From: Bacteroidales bacterium
GTDB taxonomy: Bacteria; Bacteroidota; Bacteroidia; Bacteroidales; UBA932
Reading direction: 5' to 3'
Assembly (NCBI GenBank): GCA_017429885.1
Contig: JAFROA010000364.1
Coordinates: forward strand, 1 to 19,215
Length of the DNA: 19,215 nucleotides
The notes below the pieces were generated by a model, which did no database searches, had not been told where the DNA came from, and saw only the letters and a program-made list of their open reading frames with translations. A program made the translations under genes and the position numbers. This document shows, piece after piece, positions 1 through 7,423 of this stretch (its first letter is position 1; every line of letters begins with the position of its first letter).

Positions 1-876
1 GTTGGACTTGTTTGCCACCTTTTCCGGCTCCTTGTTGAGAAACGGCATTTTGAGTGGTTCTACAAGGCTTTTCCTTTTATAGCCATAGCCCCTCTCATAC
101 TGCTATGGATCGGAGCATTCCGCCGCATAGGTGAATATGGGCTCACAGAAGTCAGAGTCTATCTTATCTGCCTCGCCCTGCTGCTGACCGTTTTCACGGC
201 CATGCTTGTGAAAGACAAGACGAGGAACTTCCAGCTTATGACCCTGATTCTCGCTCTGGCCGCCATATTGTTCACTTATATTCCAGGAATAAGAGCCAAG
301 GACTTTGGCATCAGGAGCCAGAAAGCTAGGTTAGAGAGAGTCCTGCCGAACGTGCTGGTAAATGGAAAGTTCCCGGAAATTATTGATTATAAGACGCTAG
401 GTGCCGACCCTGGGCTAAAAGAATCCTGGCTTACCATTGATGGGGCATACAATTATCTGAAACAGAATATGCCCACGAAGAGATTCAAAGCGATAGAAAA
501 CGATCTAGGCAATTACAGCTTCCATAAGTGGGAACTCGAGGAAGAGCCTGAGACCGCGATCGCGGAATGGTCTATCAGCGACATCTCGGAACCTATCGAC
601 TTAGGAGAATACAACCTGTTGATGCCGCCTTCCGATTACCATTATTATGAGGACTCCACGGTCGCGGTATTCTATAAGGACAATTCCAGGACTGAAGAAC
701 TCCTGAGGTGTGAAATCCGAAAGAAGCTAGACCATAAAGATGTGTCATCGCTCGGAAAACTCGTCTACAAGAACGATGACTATATGGTGGTATTCGACAG
801 GATAGATGATTTCAATTCTTCAAGCTTGTCATTTACGACCGGAGCCCACACCCTATATAAAAAACAAACCCGGTAG
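1..876 (+). CDS. DUF4153-like integral membrane protein, C-terminal part (5' truncated)
   Basis: The reading frame is open from the first base and ends at TAG 874-876, giving 291 residues of a protein whose N-terminus lies outside the window. Three hydrophobic segments are visible at about residues 23-42, 52-68 and 78-95. They are followed by a roughly 190-residue soluble tail with no motif I recognise. The stretch RRIGEYGLTEVRVY, just before the second segment, resembles the R-I-x-x-Y-G-L-T-x-x-R signature I associate with DUF4153 membrane proteins. Their function is unknown; they sit in the inner membrane. The stop codon overlaps the start of the next gene (TAGTG), so the two are probably cotranscribed and translationally coupled. 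An ATG at 202 lies inside the membrane region and is not the real start. The family call rests on remembered motifs and is moderately sure; the gene itself is secure. Confidence 0.7.
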   Translation, partial: VGLVCHLFRLLVEKRHFEWFYKAFPFIAIAPLILLWIGAFRRIGEYGLTEVRVYLICLALLLTVFTAMLVKDKTRNFQLMTLILALAAILFTYIPGIRAKDFGIRSQKARLERVLPNVLVNGKFPEIIDYKTLGADPGLKESWLTIDGAYNYLKQNMPTKRFKAIENDLGNYSFHKWELEEEPETAIAEWSISDISEPIDLGEYNLLMPPSDYHYYEDSTVAVFYKDNSRTEELLRCEIRKKLDHKDVSSLGKLVYKNDDYMVVFDRIDDFNSSSLSFTTGAHTLYKKQTR

Positions 877-1580
877 TGTCAATCGCCCATCATAAAGGCA
901 ATCCGTTCGGGATTAAGGTGACAGACAGCGAATCCATGCTGGAAGCCATCAAGGCCTACGGATTCATTACTTTCTTCGAGAATCCTATCCCGGGATATTC
1001 GATTGAGGAATTGACGCCACCAAACATGTGGTTCACGGACGAGAACCTCGGACCATGGGATTGGAAAGTGGACGTCGTGCAGAGCGGGGAAATAGTCTAT
1101 GGTAAGTTCCTTTGTGGCGGGAAGTCCGCTTTCGCGGCACCAGAATGGTACGCCCACATTCGCAATTGGAAGCTTTCCCAAGAAAAATACAAGCCGACCG
1201 CCGAAGGACGGAAGGTATTGAGGCTCATAGAGAAAGAAGGCTCTTGCGTCTCCCGTCAAGTTCGTGAGCTACTCAAAGTGAAAAAAAGCAAATCGGACTC
1301 CGTGCTGGCCAATCTCATGAACGGCACCAGACTGATCATCGGAGACATCCAGAGAGTTTACAAAGGGCCTAACCTTGAATACAAGGGCTGGCAAACCGCC
1401 TCCTACTGCACCCCCGAATCCATATTCGAGAGACCTGGAGAGGATTTCGGGCCTTGGCATATAGGTGGGTGCACCCTGAAATGTGGATGCTCCCCGGAAG
1501 AATCCTATTCAAAGCTTAGGGATCATATTAAAGAACTGTTTCCTGAAGCAACTGAGAGACAAATCACTAAAATCTTATAA
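876..1580 (+). CDS. AlkZ-related winged-helix protein
   Basis: A cytosolic protein of 234 residues with no signal peptide or membrane segment. The start is GTG at 876, overlapping the previous stop. It is the only start codon between the upstream in-frame stop (858-860) and the conserved region, which begins about residue 9 (NPFGIKV). The aromatic-rich N-terminal half contains WFTDENLGPWDWK and YGKFLCGGKSAF. The part near residues 105-150 (EGRKVLRLIEKEGSCVSRQV onward) looks like a winged-helix segment. This pattern matches, from memory, a Bacteroidota and Firmicutes family called AlkZ-related, distant from the AlkZ/YcaQ DNA glycosylases. I see no glycosylase active-site motif, so a repair role is only inferred. 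It sits between the membrane protein gene and the oxidoreductase gene (2-base gap), probably in one operon. The gene is sure; the family name is about even. Confidence 0.6.
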   Translation: MSIAHHKGNPFGIKVTDSESMLEAIKAYGFITFFENPIPGYSIEELTPPNMWFTDENLGPWDWKVDVVQSGEIVYGKFLCGGKSAFAAPEWYAHIRNWKLSQEKYKPTAEGRKVLRLIEKEGSCVSRQVRELLKVKKSKSDSVLANLMNGTRLIIGDIQRVYKGPNLEYKGWQTASYCTPESIFERPGEDFGPWHIGGCTLKCGCSPEESYSKLRDHIKELFPEATERQITKIL

Positions 1581-1582
1581 CC

Positions 1583-2551
1583 ATGAATGTAGGAATAATC
1601 GGAGCCGGACACATCGCCGGCAAGATCGCCAGGACACTTGAATACACCGATGGTATCAAATGTCTGGCAGTGGGCTCAAGAACCCTGGATAAAGCCAAGG
1701 CTTTCGCCGCTGAATTCGGGATCCCCAAAGCTTATGGGTCTTACGGCGAGCTTCTTGACGACCCTGAAGTGGACCTTGTATATGTCGCCACCCCTCACTC
1801 GCACCATTTTGACGTGACGATGGAAGCCATCGGAAAAGGCAAGGCTTGTCTTGTCGAGAAAGCGTTCATGGCCAATGCTTTCCAGACAAAGAAGGTACTG
1901 GATCTCGCAAAGGAGAAAGGAGTGTTCGTGGCAGAGGCGATCTGGACCCGCTACCAGCCGGCCAGGGACATCATAAACCGGCTGATATCTTACGGAAGGA
2001 TAGGCACAGTCTGCCAGATCAGCGCCACCCTTTCCCATAGGGTCATGCATCTTCCACGCATTGTCAGGCCGGAGCTTTGCGGAGGCACCTTGCTCGACAT
2101 CGGAATATATCCCTTGAATTTCGTCAGGATGGTTTGCGACAACCCGATAGAGAAAATCGAGTCGCAGTGCGTGCTATCTGATCTGGGAGTGGACCTCAGC
2201 GAAACGATCTCCATGACCCTTGAAGGCGGTATTCTTACCACAATCCATAGCTCAGTCTACTGCGAGGGTTACAACACCGCCACAATTTCCGGCACTGAAG
2301 GCTGCATAGTCGTGGACAACACCAACAACCCTGGTCTGATCCGGATCTACTCCAAAGGAGGTAGGTTACAAGAGGAAATGGCTGTTCCTGAAAACATCAG
2401 CGGTTATGAATATGAGTTCCAGGCCTGCAAGGACGCAATGGAAAAAGGCCTCATAGAGCCGCCACAGATGCCGCACTCCGAGACCTTGTTCCTTATGGAG
2501 CTCATGGACTCCCTCCGCAAGGAATGGGGAGTCCACTATCCAATGGACTAG
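1583..2551 (+). CDS. Gfo/Idh/MocA-family oxidoreductase
   Basis: A cytosolic NAD(P)-dependent dehydrogenase of 322 residues. The N-terminal Rossmann fold begins at once with GIIGAGHIAGKIA (residues 4-16), and the segment VDLVYVATPHSHH (63-75) is typical of the family. The lysine motif of the family is EKA (92-94) rather than the usual EKP. The C-terminal alpha/beta domain holds GGTLLDIGIY (167-176), where the Asp and Tyr sit near the substrate. The overall pattern, including AEAIWTRYQPA, is closest to the dimeric dihydrodiol dehydrogenase-like branch, which acts on sugars or dihydrodiols; the substrate cannot be read from sequence. It starts 2 bases after the AlkZ-related gene and its stop codon directly abuts the stop of the convergent DUF1080 gene. 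Length is normal for the family. Confidence 0.9.
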   Translation: MNVGIIGAGHIAGKIARTLEYTDGIKCLAVGSRTLDKAKAFAAEFGIPKAYGSYGELLDDPEVDLVYVATPHSHHFDVTMEAIGKGKACLVEKAFMANAFQTKKVLDLAKEKGVFVAEAIWTRYQPARDIINRLISYGRIGTVCQISATLSHRVMHLPRIVRPELCGGTLLDIGIYPLNFVRMVCDNPIEKIESQCVLSDLGVDLSETISMTLEGGILTTIHSSVYCEGYNTATISGTEGCIVVDNTNNPGLIRIYSKGGRLQEEMAVPENISGYEYEFQACKDAMEKGLIEPPQMPHSETLFLMELMDSLRKEWGVHYPMD

Positions 2552-4474
2552 CTACTCCAAATAAACATTCCTGAAAGCCAACGGGCCACCCTCGCTCTGC
2601 AGAGCGATGTAACCAGCCTTGAACGAAGTTGTCACCTCGTTCTCAAGGCTACCGTTGATGTACACTCTCATCTTGTTTCCCTTGCAGATGATCTCAGCAC
2701 GGTTCCACTCCCCATCAGGAAGCTCGATGCTCGCCCCGGTGTGGATCCTCTTCTTCATAGGGAACTTAACTGACGGATCATACGGTATTTCCGCTATCCT
2801 CGCTCCCCCCAGGCTGACGATATCGCCAGCCCTTCCCGCCATGAGTTGGCACTCATAGGCGGCAGGCCACACCTTGTCGCCTTCCTGAACCCTCTGGAAT
2901 ATCCCGCTATTTGTTCCGGAACCTATCCATTTCCACTCCACATGGAGGGAGTAATCACCGTACTGCTTGGCTGTCCTGAGGTAGCCGTTGGGTTTGCCGG
3001 AGACAGTGATGCATCCGTCCTCAACCTTAAACACAGGCTCTTCCGACCCAGATTCCGTTACAGGAACCCAGCCAGTCAAGTCCTTCCCGTTGAACAATGC
3101 GGTCTTACCGCTATCACCGAAGAAACTGTTGTAAATCACCGTAGGACGAGATGCTCTGGTGCTCATGCTCGGGAACCACATGTCCTCAGCGGTCAATCCG
3201 CACTTACGGGTCATGTCTATGCTATTCTCAAGGCGTCCGAAATCAGCATTGGCGTTGTTGGTGCCATAGGTGAACTTTATCCCGCGCTTTTTCGCCTCCC
3301 TGATAATGTACTCATTAGGTATCAGGTACCGTGATCCTATCTCAAGGGCTATTCCATTCTCCCGCATGACATCCAGCACCTTCGCCACCCTCTCAGGAGT
3401 CCACATCTCGTCAAACCTGTCGTTAAGGAAATCCGGAAGGTAGAAAGAGTTGGCGAATATGTCCGCCGGCTCATTGGTTAGTATTTTGACCGTCTGGTCC
3501 ACGATCAGGTCCATATACTTCTGATCAGAGAGACCGTCCGGCTTTACCTCCTCCTCTCGATAGAGTCTCGTGATACGTCCCTTATGGTCAACTATCGTCA
3601 TCGCGTCGGTGAAAAGATAGTCGAAGACTCCCAGTGCCACGGAGGAGAAATCCGAGGTCCATTTGCGGCCCTCTCCCTGAACCCCACGGAGGAAGGGCAT
3701 ATCCTTGATCTCGCCATAATACTCATAGACTTCCTCGTCGTTGGCAAGCATACGGCCAACCCCGCCTGCTCCCGCATTAGGAGCTACGCCGTAGTTGATG
3801 CCGTAATTCATGCTCATCGCATGAGCCATCTCCGCGGTCAAACCTCCTTTCAGATGGACATGCCAGTCAATAACAGGGAAATCCTCCTGTTGTAGCCGGA
3901 TTGCCCTATCAGTGGTCTCATCAACTGGAGGAAGGGTGTCGCATGGATTGACGGCATCGGCAGGAAGTTTGGTAATCTTCATTTCCTTGAAACGAACTAA
4001 CCCTTTTCCACCCACGAGGCTAACCGCACCATGGCCGAGACGCATCTTCTCATATTGTGGAAGTCTAAAAGGCTGAGCTGGTTCCGTGTAACAGACCACA
4101 TCCACGCCTTTGATCTTCACAGAGATGTTCTTCCCACGGACAGCGACCTCGACAGGAGTCCACTCGCCCTCATCCTCAAGCGCCCTGTAAAGATTACGCA
4201 CATGAAGAAGGGAACCGCTCTTGATAGTCCCGTCGATCGGACCACCATGGAGAAGCACCTGATAACCGCTTCCAGTGCCGTCGTTGTGAAAAGCGACACA
4301 TGCCGAAGCGCCAGGCTCTGTCTGGAATTCACCACTCAATATGAAGTTGGTGTAATCGCCCTTGAACTGGTGGCTGGATCCTTCAGTGATGGTGAATTCC
4401 TTCCCTCCGCAGGAAAGAAGTGTTAAGGCGACTGCCGCGGCAGCCAACCTGGAAATAAAACCGACTGTTCTCAT
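2552..4474 (-). CDS. DUF1080 / PHP-like / DUF1080 three-domain lipoprotein
   Basis: A 640-residue exported lipoprotein: hydrophobic leader and lipobox ending LTLLSC, with Cys22 the lipidated residue. Three regions follow. Residues 25-170 resemble a DUF1080/concanavalin-like beta sandwich (GEWTPVEVAVRGKNISVKIKG). Residues about 196-445 form a PHP/amidohydrolase-like barrel starting at DWHVHLKGG (His205, His207). Residues 456-640 are a clear DUF1080 domain (FNGKDLTGW, then GSGTNSGIFQR and YECQLMAG). DUF1080 domains bind or hydrolyse 3-keto-glycosides. In the barrel, the place where PHP proteins carry a GSDAH-type metal ligand reads YGTNNANADFGRLE, so the usual metal site looks incomplete. It is the last gene of a minus-strand operon, 16 bases after the LOG gene. 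A role in sugar breakdown outside the cytoplasm is inferred; domains are more certain than activity. Confidence 0.82.
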   Translation of the reverse strand: MRTVGFISRLAAAAVALTLLSCGGKEFTITEGSSHQFKGDYTNFILSGEFQTEPGASACVAFHNDGTGSGYQVLLHGGPIDGTIKSGSLLHVRNLYRALEDEGEWTPVEVAVRGKNISVKIKGVDVVCYTEPAQPFRLPQYEKMRLGHGAVSLVGGKGLVRFKEMKITKLPADAVNPCDTLPPVDETTDRAIRLQQEDFPVIDWHVHLKGGLTAEMAHAMSMNYGINYGVAPNAGAGGVGRMLANDEEVYEYYGEIKDMPFLRGVQGEGRKWTSDFSSVALGVFDYLFTDAMTIVDHKGRITRLYREEEVKPDGLSDQKYMDLIVDQTVKILTNEPADIFANSFYLPDFLNDRFDEMWTPERVAKVLDVMRENGIALEIGSRYLIPNEYIIREAKKRGIKFTYGTNNANADFGRLENSIDMTRKCGLTAEDMWFPSMSTRASRPTVIYNSFFGDSGKTALFNGKDLTGWVPVTESGSEEPVFKVEDGCITVSGKPNGYLRTAKQYGDYSLHVEWKWIGSGTNSGIFQRVQEGDKVWPAAYECQLMAGRAGDIVSLGGARIAEIPYDPSVKFPMKKRIHTGASIELPDGEWNRAEIICKGNKMRVYINGSLENEVTTSFKAGYIALQSEGGPLAFRNVYLE

Positions 4475-4490
4475 TGCCTATTTGTCTTGT

Positions 4491-5621
4491 TTATCTGTTC
4501 GCGGTGAATGACAGGATGTTGGACACCACCTCCTCCGGATCATCCGTGATGGACAGGATAAGGTTTTTGTAAACTCCCCTGGCAAGCAGATCCTCAAGCA
4601 TTGGATAGACCGGTATCTGCTTACTGAAGAACTCTTTGCCGAAGAACACCATGGGGCTGGCGTAACCGAATGACTCGTAGTGGTTCTGAGCCGCATCCTG
4701 GAATATCTCCTGCATGGTTCCCGCCGATCCCGGGGAATAAATGATGCCTCCCTTGGATATCGTCAGCAGAATGTCTTCCCTGACGCTATTCATGAAATAC
4801 TTGGCTATGTCCGTGGCCAACGGCGTGGAAGGCTCATGACCATAGAACCAGGTAGGGATGCCCAAGCTTCGGTACATCTCCTGGGGATATTTCTTTCTGA
4901 CCTCGAACGCGGTCCTTAGCCAACCCGGATCCCTGAACGTGGGAGCGACCCGCAAGATGGACAAGGCATCGGCAAGCTCATCTTCTGTCTTTCCAGCCAT
5001 CCAGGCACCCAGATGCGTCGCCTCCATCGCTCCAGGCCCGCCGCCGGAAGCCATCAGTTTACCGCTTTCGGTCAGCCTTTTGCTGATGTAAGCTATAGTG
5101 GCGTAAGCATCATCTGTTCTCTTGAGAGCGTGACCTCCCATCACCGCCACAACCTGCCTCTCATCGAATCGGCTTAGGAAGTCATTCATCGCCTCACCAA
5201 TCGCATGGTCATGAAGAGAACGCCCGAGTGTCTCACGGATGTTGTCACTTTCCTTGCCTTTCTCGATATAGTCAGCGAAAACCTTCGAATCGAAGCAGTT
5301 CGCGAAAGAGTCCTCATTCTCGGGGTCATAGCCGTCATAGAGATACTCGGCGGTGTACAACTTGCTCCGGAACACATTGTACGGCATCCCCATTCTCGGG
5401 AACACCAGGCATGAGGTACCTATCCCATCCTCCAACTCCTTGGGAATCTCGCAACCGAAGAAAAAGCAGTCCGAGAAACGATGCCTTGCCGCCACATATT
5501 GAGGCGCCTTGTTGAAATCAATGTACTGGAATACATAGTGATTGACAAAGCCGGAACTGTCTGGAGCGGGTAGTTTGTTCAGACTCTCTATCTGCTTGTA
5601 CGAGGTGGTGGTCGTCATCAT
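4491..5621 (-). CDS. LOG-family (lysine decarboxylase-like) nucleotide phosphoribohydrolase, long form
   Basis: A cytosolic protein of 376 residues. The C-terminal two thirds show the Rossmann-like LOG fold: VVAVMGGHALKR (157-168), SGGGPGAMEATHLGAWMAG (192-210) and YSPGSAGTMQEIFQDAAQN (295-313). The last corresponds to the PGGxGTxxE motif, here with Ser in place of the second Gly. LOG proteins cleave nucleoside 5'-monophosphates to free base and ribose 5-phosphate (cytokinin activation in plants, nucleotide salvage or turnover in bacteria). The N-terminal 150 residues are extra compared with short LOG proteins of about 180-250 residues and match nothing I recognise. There are two adjacent ATG codons at the start; either works. 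It lies 11 bases after the tandem hydrolase gene and 16 bases before the DUF1080 gene, so it is probably cotranscribed with secreted enzymes although it is itself cytosolic. Confidence 0.85.
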   Translation of the reverse strand: MMTTTTSYKQIESLNKLPAPDSSGFVNHYVFQYIDFNKAPQYVAARHRFSDCFFFGCEIPKELEDGIGTSCLVFPRMGMPYNVFRSKLYTAEYLYDGYDPENEDSFANCFDSKVFADYIEKGKESDNIRETLGRSLHDHAIGEAMNDFLSRFDERQVVAVMGGHALKRTDDAYATIAYISKRLTESGKLMASGGGPGAMEATHLGAWMAGKTEDELADALSILRVAPTFRDPGWLRTAFEVRKKYPQEMYRSLGIPTWFYGHEPSTPLATDIAKYFMNSVREDILLTISKGGIIYSPGSAGTMQEIFQDAAQNHYESFGYASPMVFFGKEFFSKQIPVYPMLEDLLARGVYKNLILSITDDPEEVVSNILSFTANR

Positions 5622-5632
5622 GGCTATTCGGG

Positions 5633-7360
5633 TTATTCTTCAAATTGTGGTTTCAGGTACTCTCCTATACGGTCAAGCCAAGTGTAGCTGCCGGTTCCCG
5701 GGGAAGCTTTCTCCTGGAAGCAATGTGGTCTTAGCGCAAGGGTATGGAGCTCGCTCTGGATACCCATAGAACGCATCTTCTCCCAGGTTTTCACTGAATT
5801 CATGGCCGCCCAGCTGTCAGCATCACCATGGATGAAAAGCATAGGAGCGGTGTCCAGGTCAAATGAGAACTCGGGCGCCAAGACGGCGGAATCATCATTT
5901 CCTCCAGTCTTATTAGGTGATTCAAGTCCGTCTGTGAGGGAATATGCCGGATATATCCCGATTCCCCACTGAACATTGCAAGGGACTTTGTCGATGTCGT
6001 CAATCGGGTAATATGCCTTATGCCTTGATGAAGTGACACCCATCAAAGTCAAGTGGCCACCGGCGGAGGAGCCCATGATTCCAATCCTGTTAGGGTCGAG
6101 GCCCTTGTCTGCCGCCTCACTGCGGACTATTCGGATAGCCCTCTGGAGATCCTGCCAAGCTGTGGTGTGTTTCGCCAATCCTGTCTTCGGACGGGGTGTG
6201 CGATATTTCATGACCACAACGGCCATTCCCCTCTCATTCAAGTATTTCCTTGCCGGAGCAACCTCAAAATCTTCCGGACGGTTAAAGTTATATGCTCCTC
6301 CAGCATATATGATCTGGATGGCCTTTGTCTTCAATACGGCCGGAATATGCCATTCGATGTATGGCTTGCATTGATCCGGTTGCGGATCAGGCATCTTCCC
6401 CTCCGGCCAAATATCCTCAGAAGTCATTGTCACTCCGGGGACATCGGCGCTGAAGCGGTCCATCAGACGCTCCTGCTCACCGAGAGGTCCGAGGTATCCC
6501 ATCTGAGTCATGAACTCAATACCTCTCTCAAAGCCGAAAGCGCCATGGCCCTTGCCAGGATAAAGATGGAGCTCGGCTGGAATCCCCATTCTCCTCAACT
6601 GCCTGTATACCTGAGTGGATCCATTAGGAGAATAAGGATCCAATCCTCCATGATGAAGACTCATCGGGCAGGTCTTTTCATCGAACTTGAAAACCTCGCT
6701 CAGCTTCACATCAGCCCCATAGCCTTCCCTCAAGGCGGGAGTACCGGTCTCCCCGTCAGTTGTGACATAAGCGGGGGCATTGACGATAGCCCAATTGATG
6801 TGGCAAGGAATCTCATCCAACTTGTCGACCGGCTCGTATGCGGGGGTCTGGGAACTGGTTGCCAGCAAAAGAGCCAAGTGAGAACCGGCTGACATTGAGA
6901 CAGTTCCTATCTTCTCAGGATCAAACCCGCGCTTGGCGGCCTCTGATCGGACCATGCGGACCGCCCTCTGCCCATCCTCCCATGCGCTCTGATAGATCGG
7001 CAAACCTACGGGACGTGGAGTCCTATAGACAAAATTGACGCACTGGACACCAATTTTGGTGAGCTCTTTCTGCCAATAATCAATCAGACCCACATCGCAA
7101 CAGTTCTGATAAGAGCCTCCGGAGATCAAGATCATGCAAACATCTTTTTTTACGGAGGGATCAGGAGCGTCGAACCATTCCAGATAGGCGACCTGATGCT
7201 TAGCTGGTTTGAAACCTTTAGAGCCGACCTCATTGGTCATGGCTGCGATCTGATGATCCTGGGGATCGGGCATCTTGCCTTTCGGCCAGATAAGCTCACG
7301 CTCCAAGGCGAAGGCCTGCAGGGAGCAGAGAACAAGAAGGGATAGCAATATCTTTTTCAT
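5633..7360 (-). CDS. Secreted tandem alpha/beta hydrolase (two esterase domains)
   Basis: I place the start at ATG 7358-7360 (MKKILLSLLVLCSLQAFA, a signal peptide) rather than at the upstream in-frame TTG at 7364-7366, which lies inside the promoter box. The protein is 575 residues and consists of two homologous alpha/beta hydrolase domains. Each opens with the same phrase (IWPKGKMPDPQ near residue 24, IWPEGKMPDPQ near 317), followed by GG(S/A)Y, a YRTPRP segment and RSEAA. Domain 1: Ser157 (in SMSAG), Asp241, His272. Domain 2: Ser432 (in GSSAG), Asp513, His546. Both triads appear present, although domain 1 has Ser for the first Gly of GxSxG. Such domains are usually single-domain carbohydrate acetyl- or feruloyl-type esterases; the substrate here is not known. 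It heads the minus-strand operon and is divergent from the first esterase. Confidence 0.87.
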   Translation of the reverse strand: MKKILLSLLVLCSLQAFALERELIWPKGKMPDPQDHQIAAMTNEVGSKGFKPAKHQVAYLEWFDAPDPSVKKDVCMILISGGSYQNCCDVGLIDYWQKELTKIGVQCVNFVYRTPRPVGLPIYQSAWEDGQRAVRMVRSEAAKRGFDPEKIGTVSMSAGSHLALLLATSSQTPAYEPVDKLDEIPCHINWAIVNAPAYVTTDGETGTPALREGYGADVKLSEVFKFDEKTCPMSLHHGGLDPYSPNGSTQVYRQLRRMGIPAELHLYPGKGHGAFGFERGIEFMTQMGYLGPLGEQERLMDRFSADVPGVTMTSEDIWPEGKMPDPQPDQCKPYIEWHIPAVLKTKAIQIIYAGGAYNFNRPEDFEVAPARKYLNERGMAVVVMKYRTPRPKTGLAKHTTAWQDLQRAIRIVRSEAADKGLDPNRIGIMGSSAGGHLTLMGVTSSRHKAYYPIDDIDKVPCNVQWGIGIYPAYSLTDGLESPNKTGGNDDSAVLAPEFSFDLDTAPMLFIHGDADSWAAMNSVKTWEKMRSMGIQSELHTLALRPHCFQEKASPGTGSYTWLDRIGEYLKPQFEE

Positions 7361-7363
7361 ATT

Positions 7364-7371
7364 CAAAGATA
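7364..7371 (-). promoter_or_regulatory. Bacteroidota -7 box for the tandem hydrolase operon
   Basis: Read on the minus strand the bases are TATCTTTG, a perfect match to the TAnnTTTG box of the Bacteroidota primary sigma factor. It ends only 3 bases before the ATG, so transcription would start at or within the first codons, leaving no leader. There is no TTTG at the -33 position; the place is occupied by a 9-bp element shared with the second divergent region. Confidence 0.6.
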
Positions 7372-7376
7372 ATGAC

Positions 7377-7384
7377 TATTTTTA
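7377..7384 (+). promoter_or_regulatory. Possible -7 box for esterase 1
   Basis: TATTTTTA matches seven of eight positions implied by TAnnTTTG and is preserved at the same place in the second divergent region. It would give a leader of roughly 30 bases before the ATG at 7424. The last position is A instead of G and no -33 TTTG is present, so this is tentative. Confidence 0.3.
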
Positions 7385-7423
7385 TATGTTCGCTTAAAAA
7401 ACCTGATTTAATAATCACGAGAC

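Larger units (their letters stand above)
7361..7397. repeat. Divergent promoter block, copy 1
   Basis: Bases 7361-7389 match 10443-10471 at 27 of 29 positions. They include the minus-strand TATCTTTG box and a plus-strand TATTTTTA. They run into TTCGCTTAA (7389-7397), which is the exact reverse complement of TTAAGCGAA in copy 2. The block serves the tandem hydrolase operon on the left and the first esterase on the right. The rest of the spacer (to 7423) is AT-rich with no other feature I can name. Confidence 0.75.

Noticed and set aside
6053..6892. A 279-codon plus-strand open frame inside the tandem hydrolase gene
   Set aside because: It is antisense to a well-supported two-domain esterase and shows no recognisable domain or start context.
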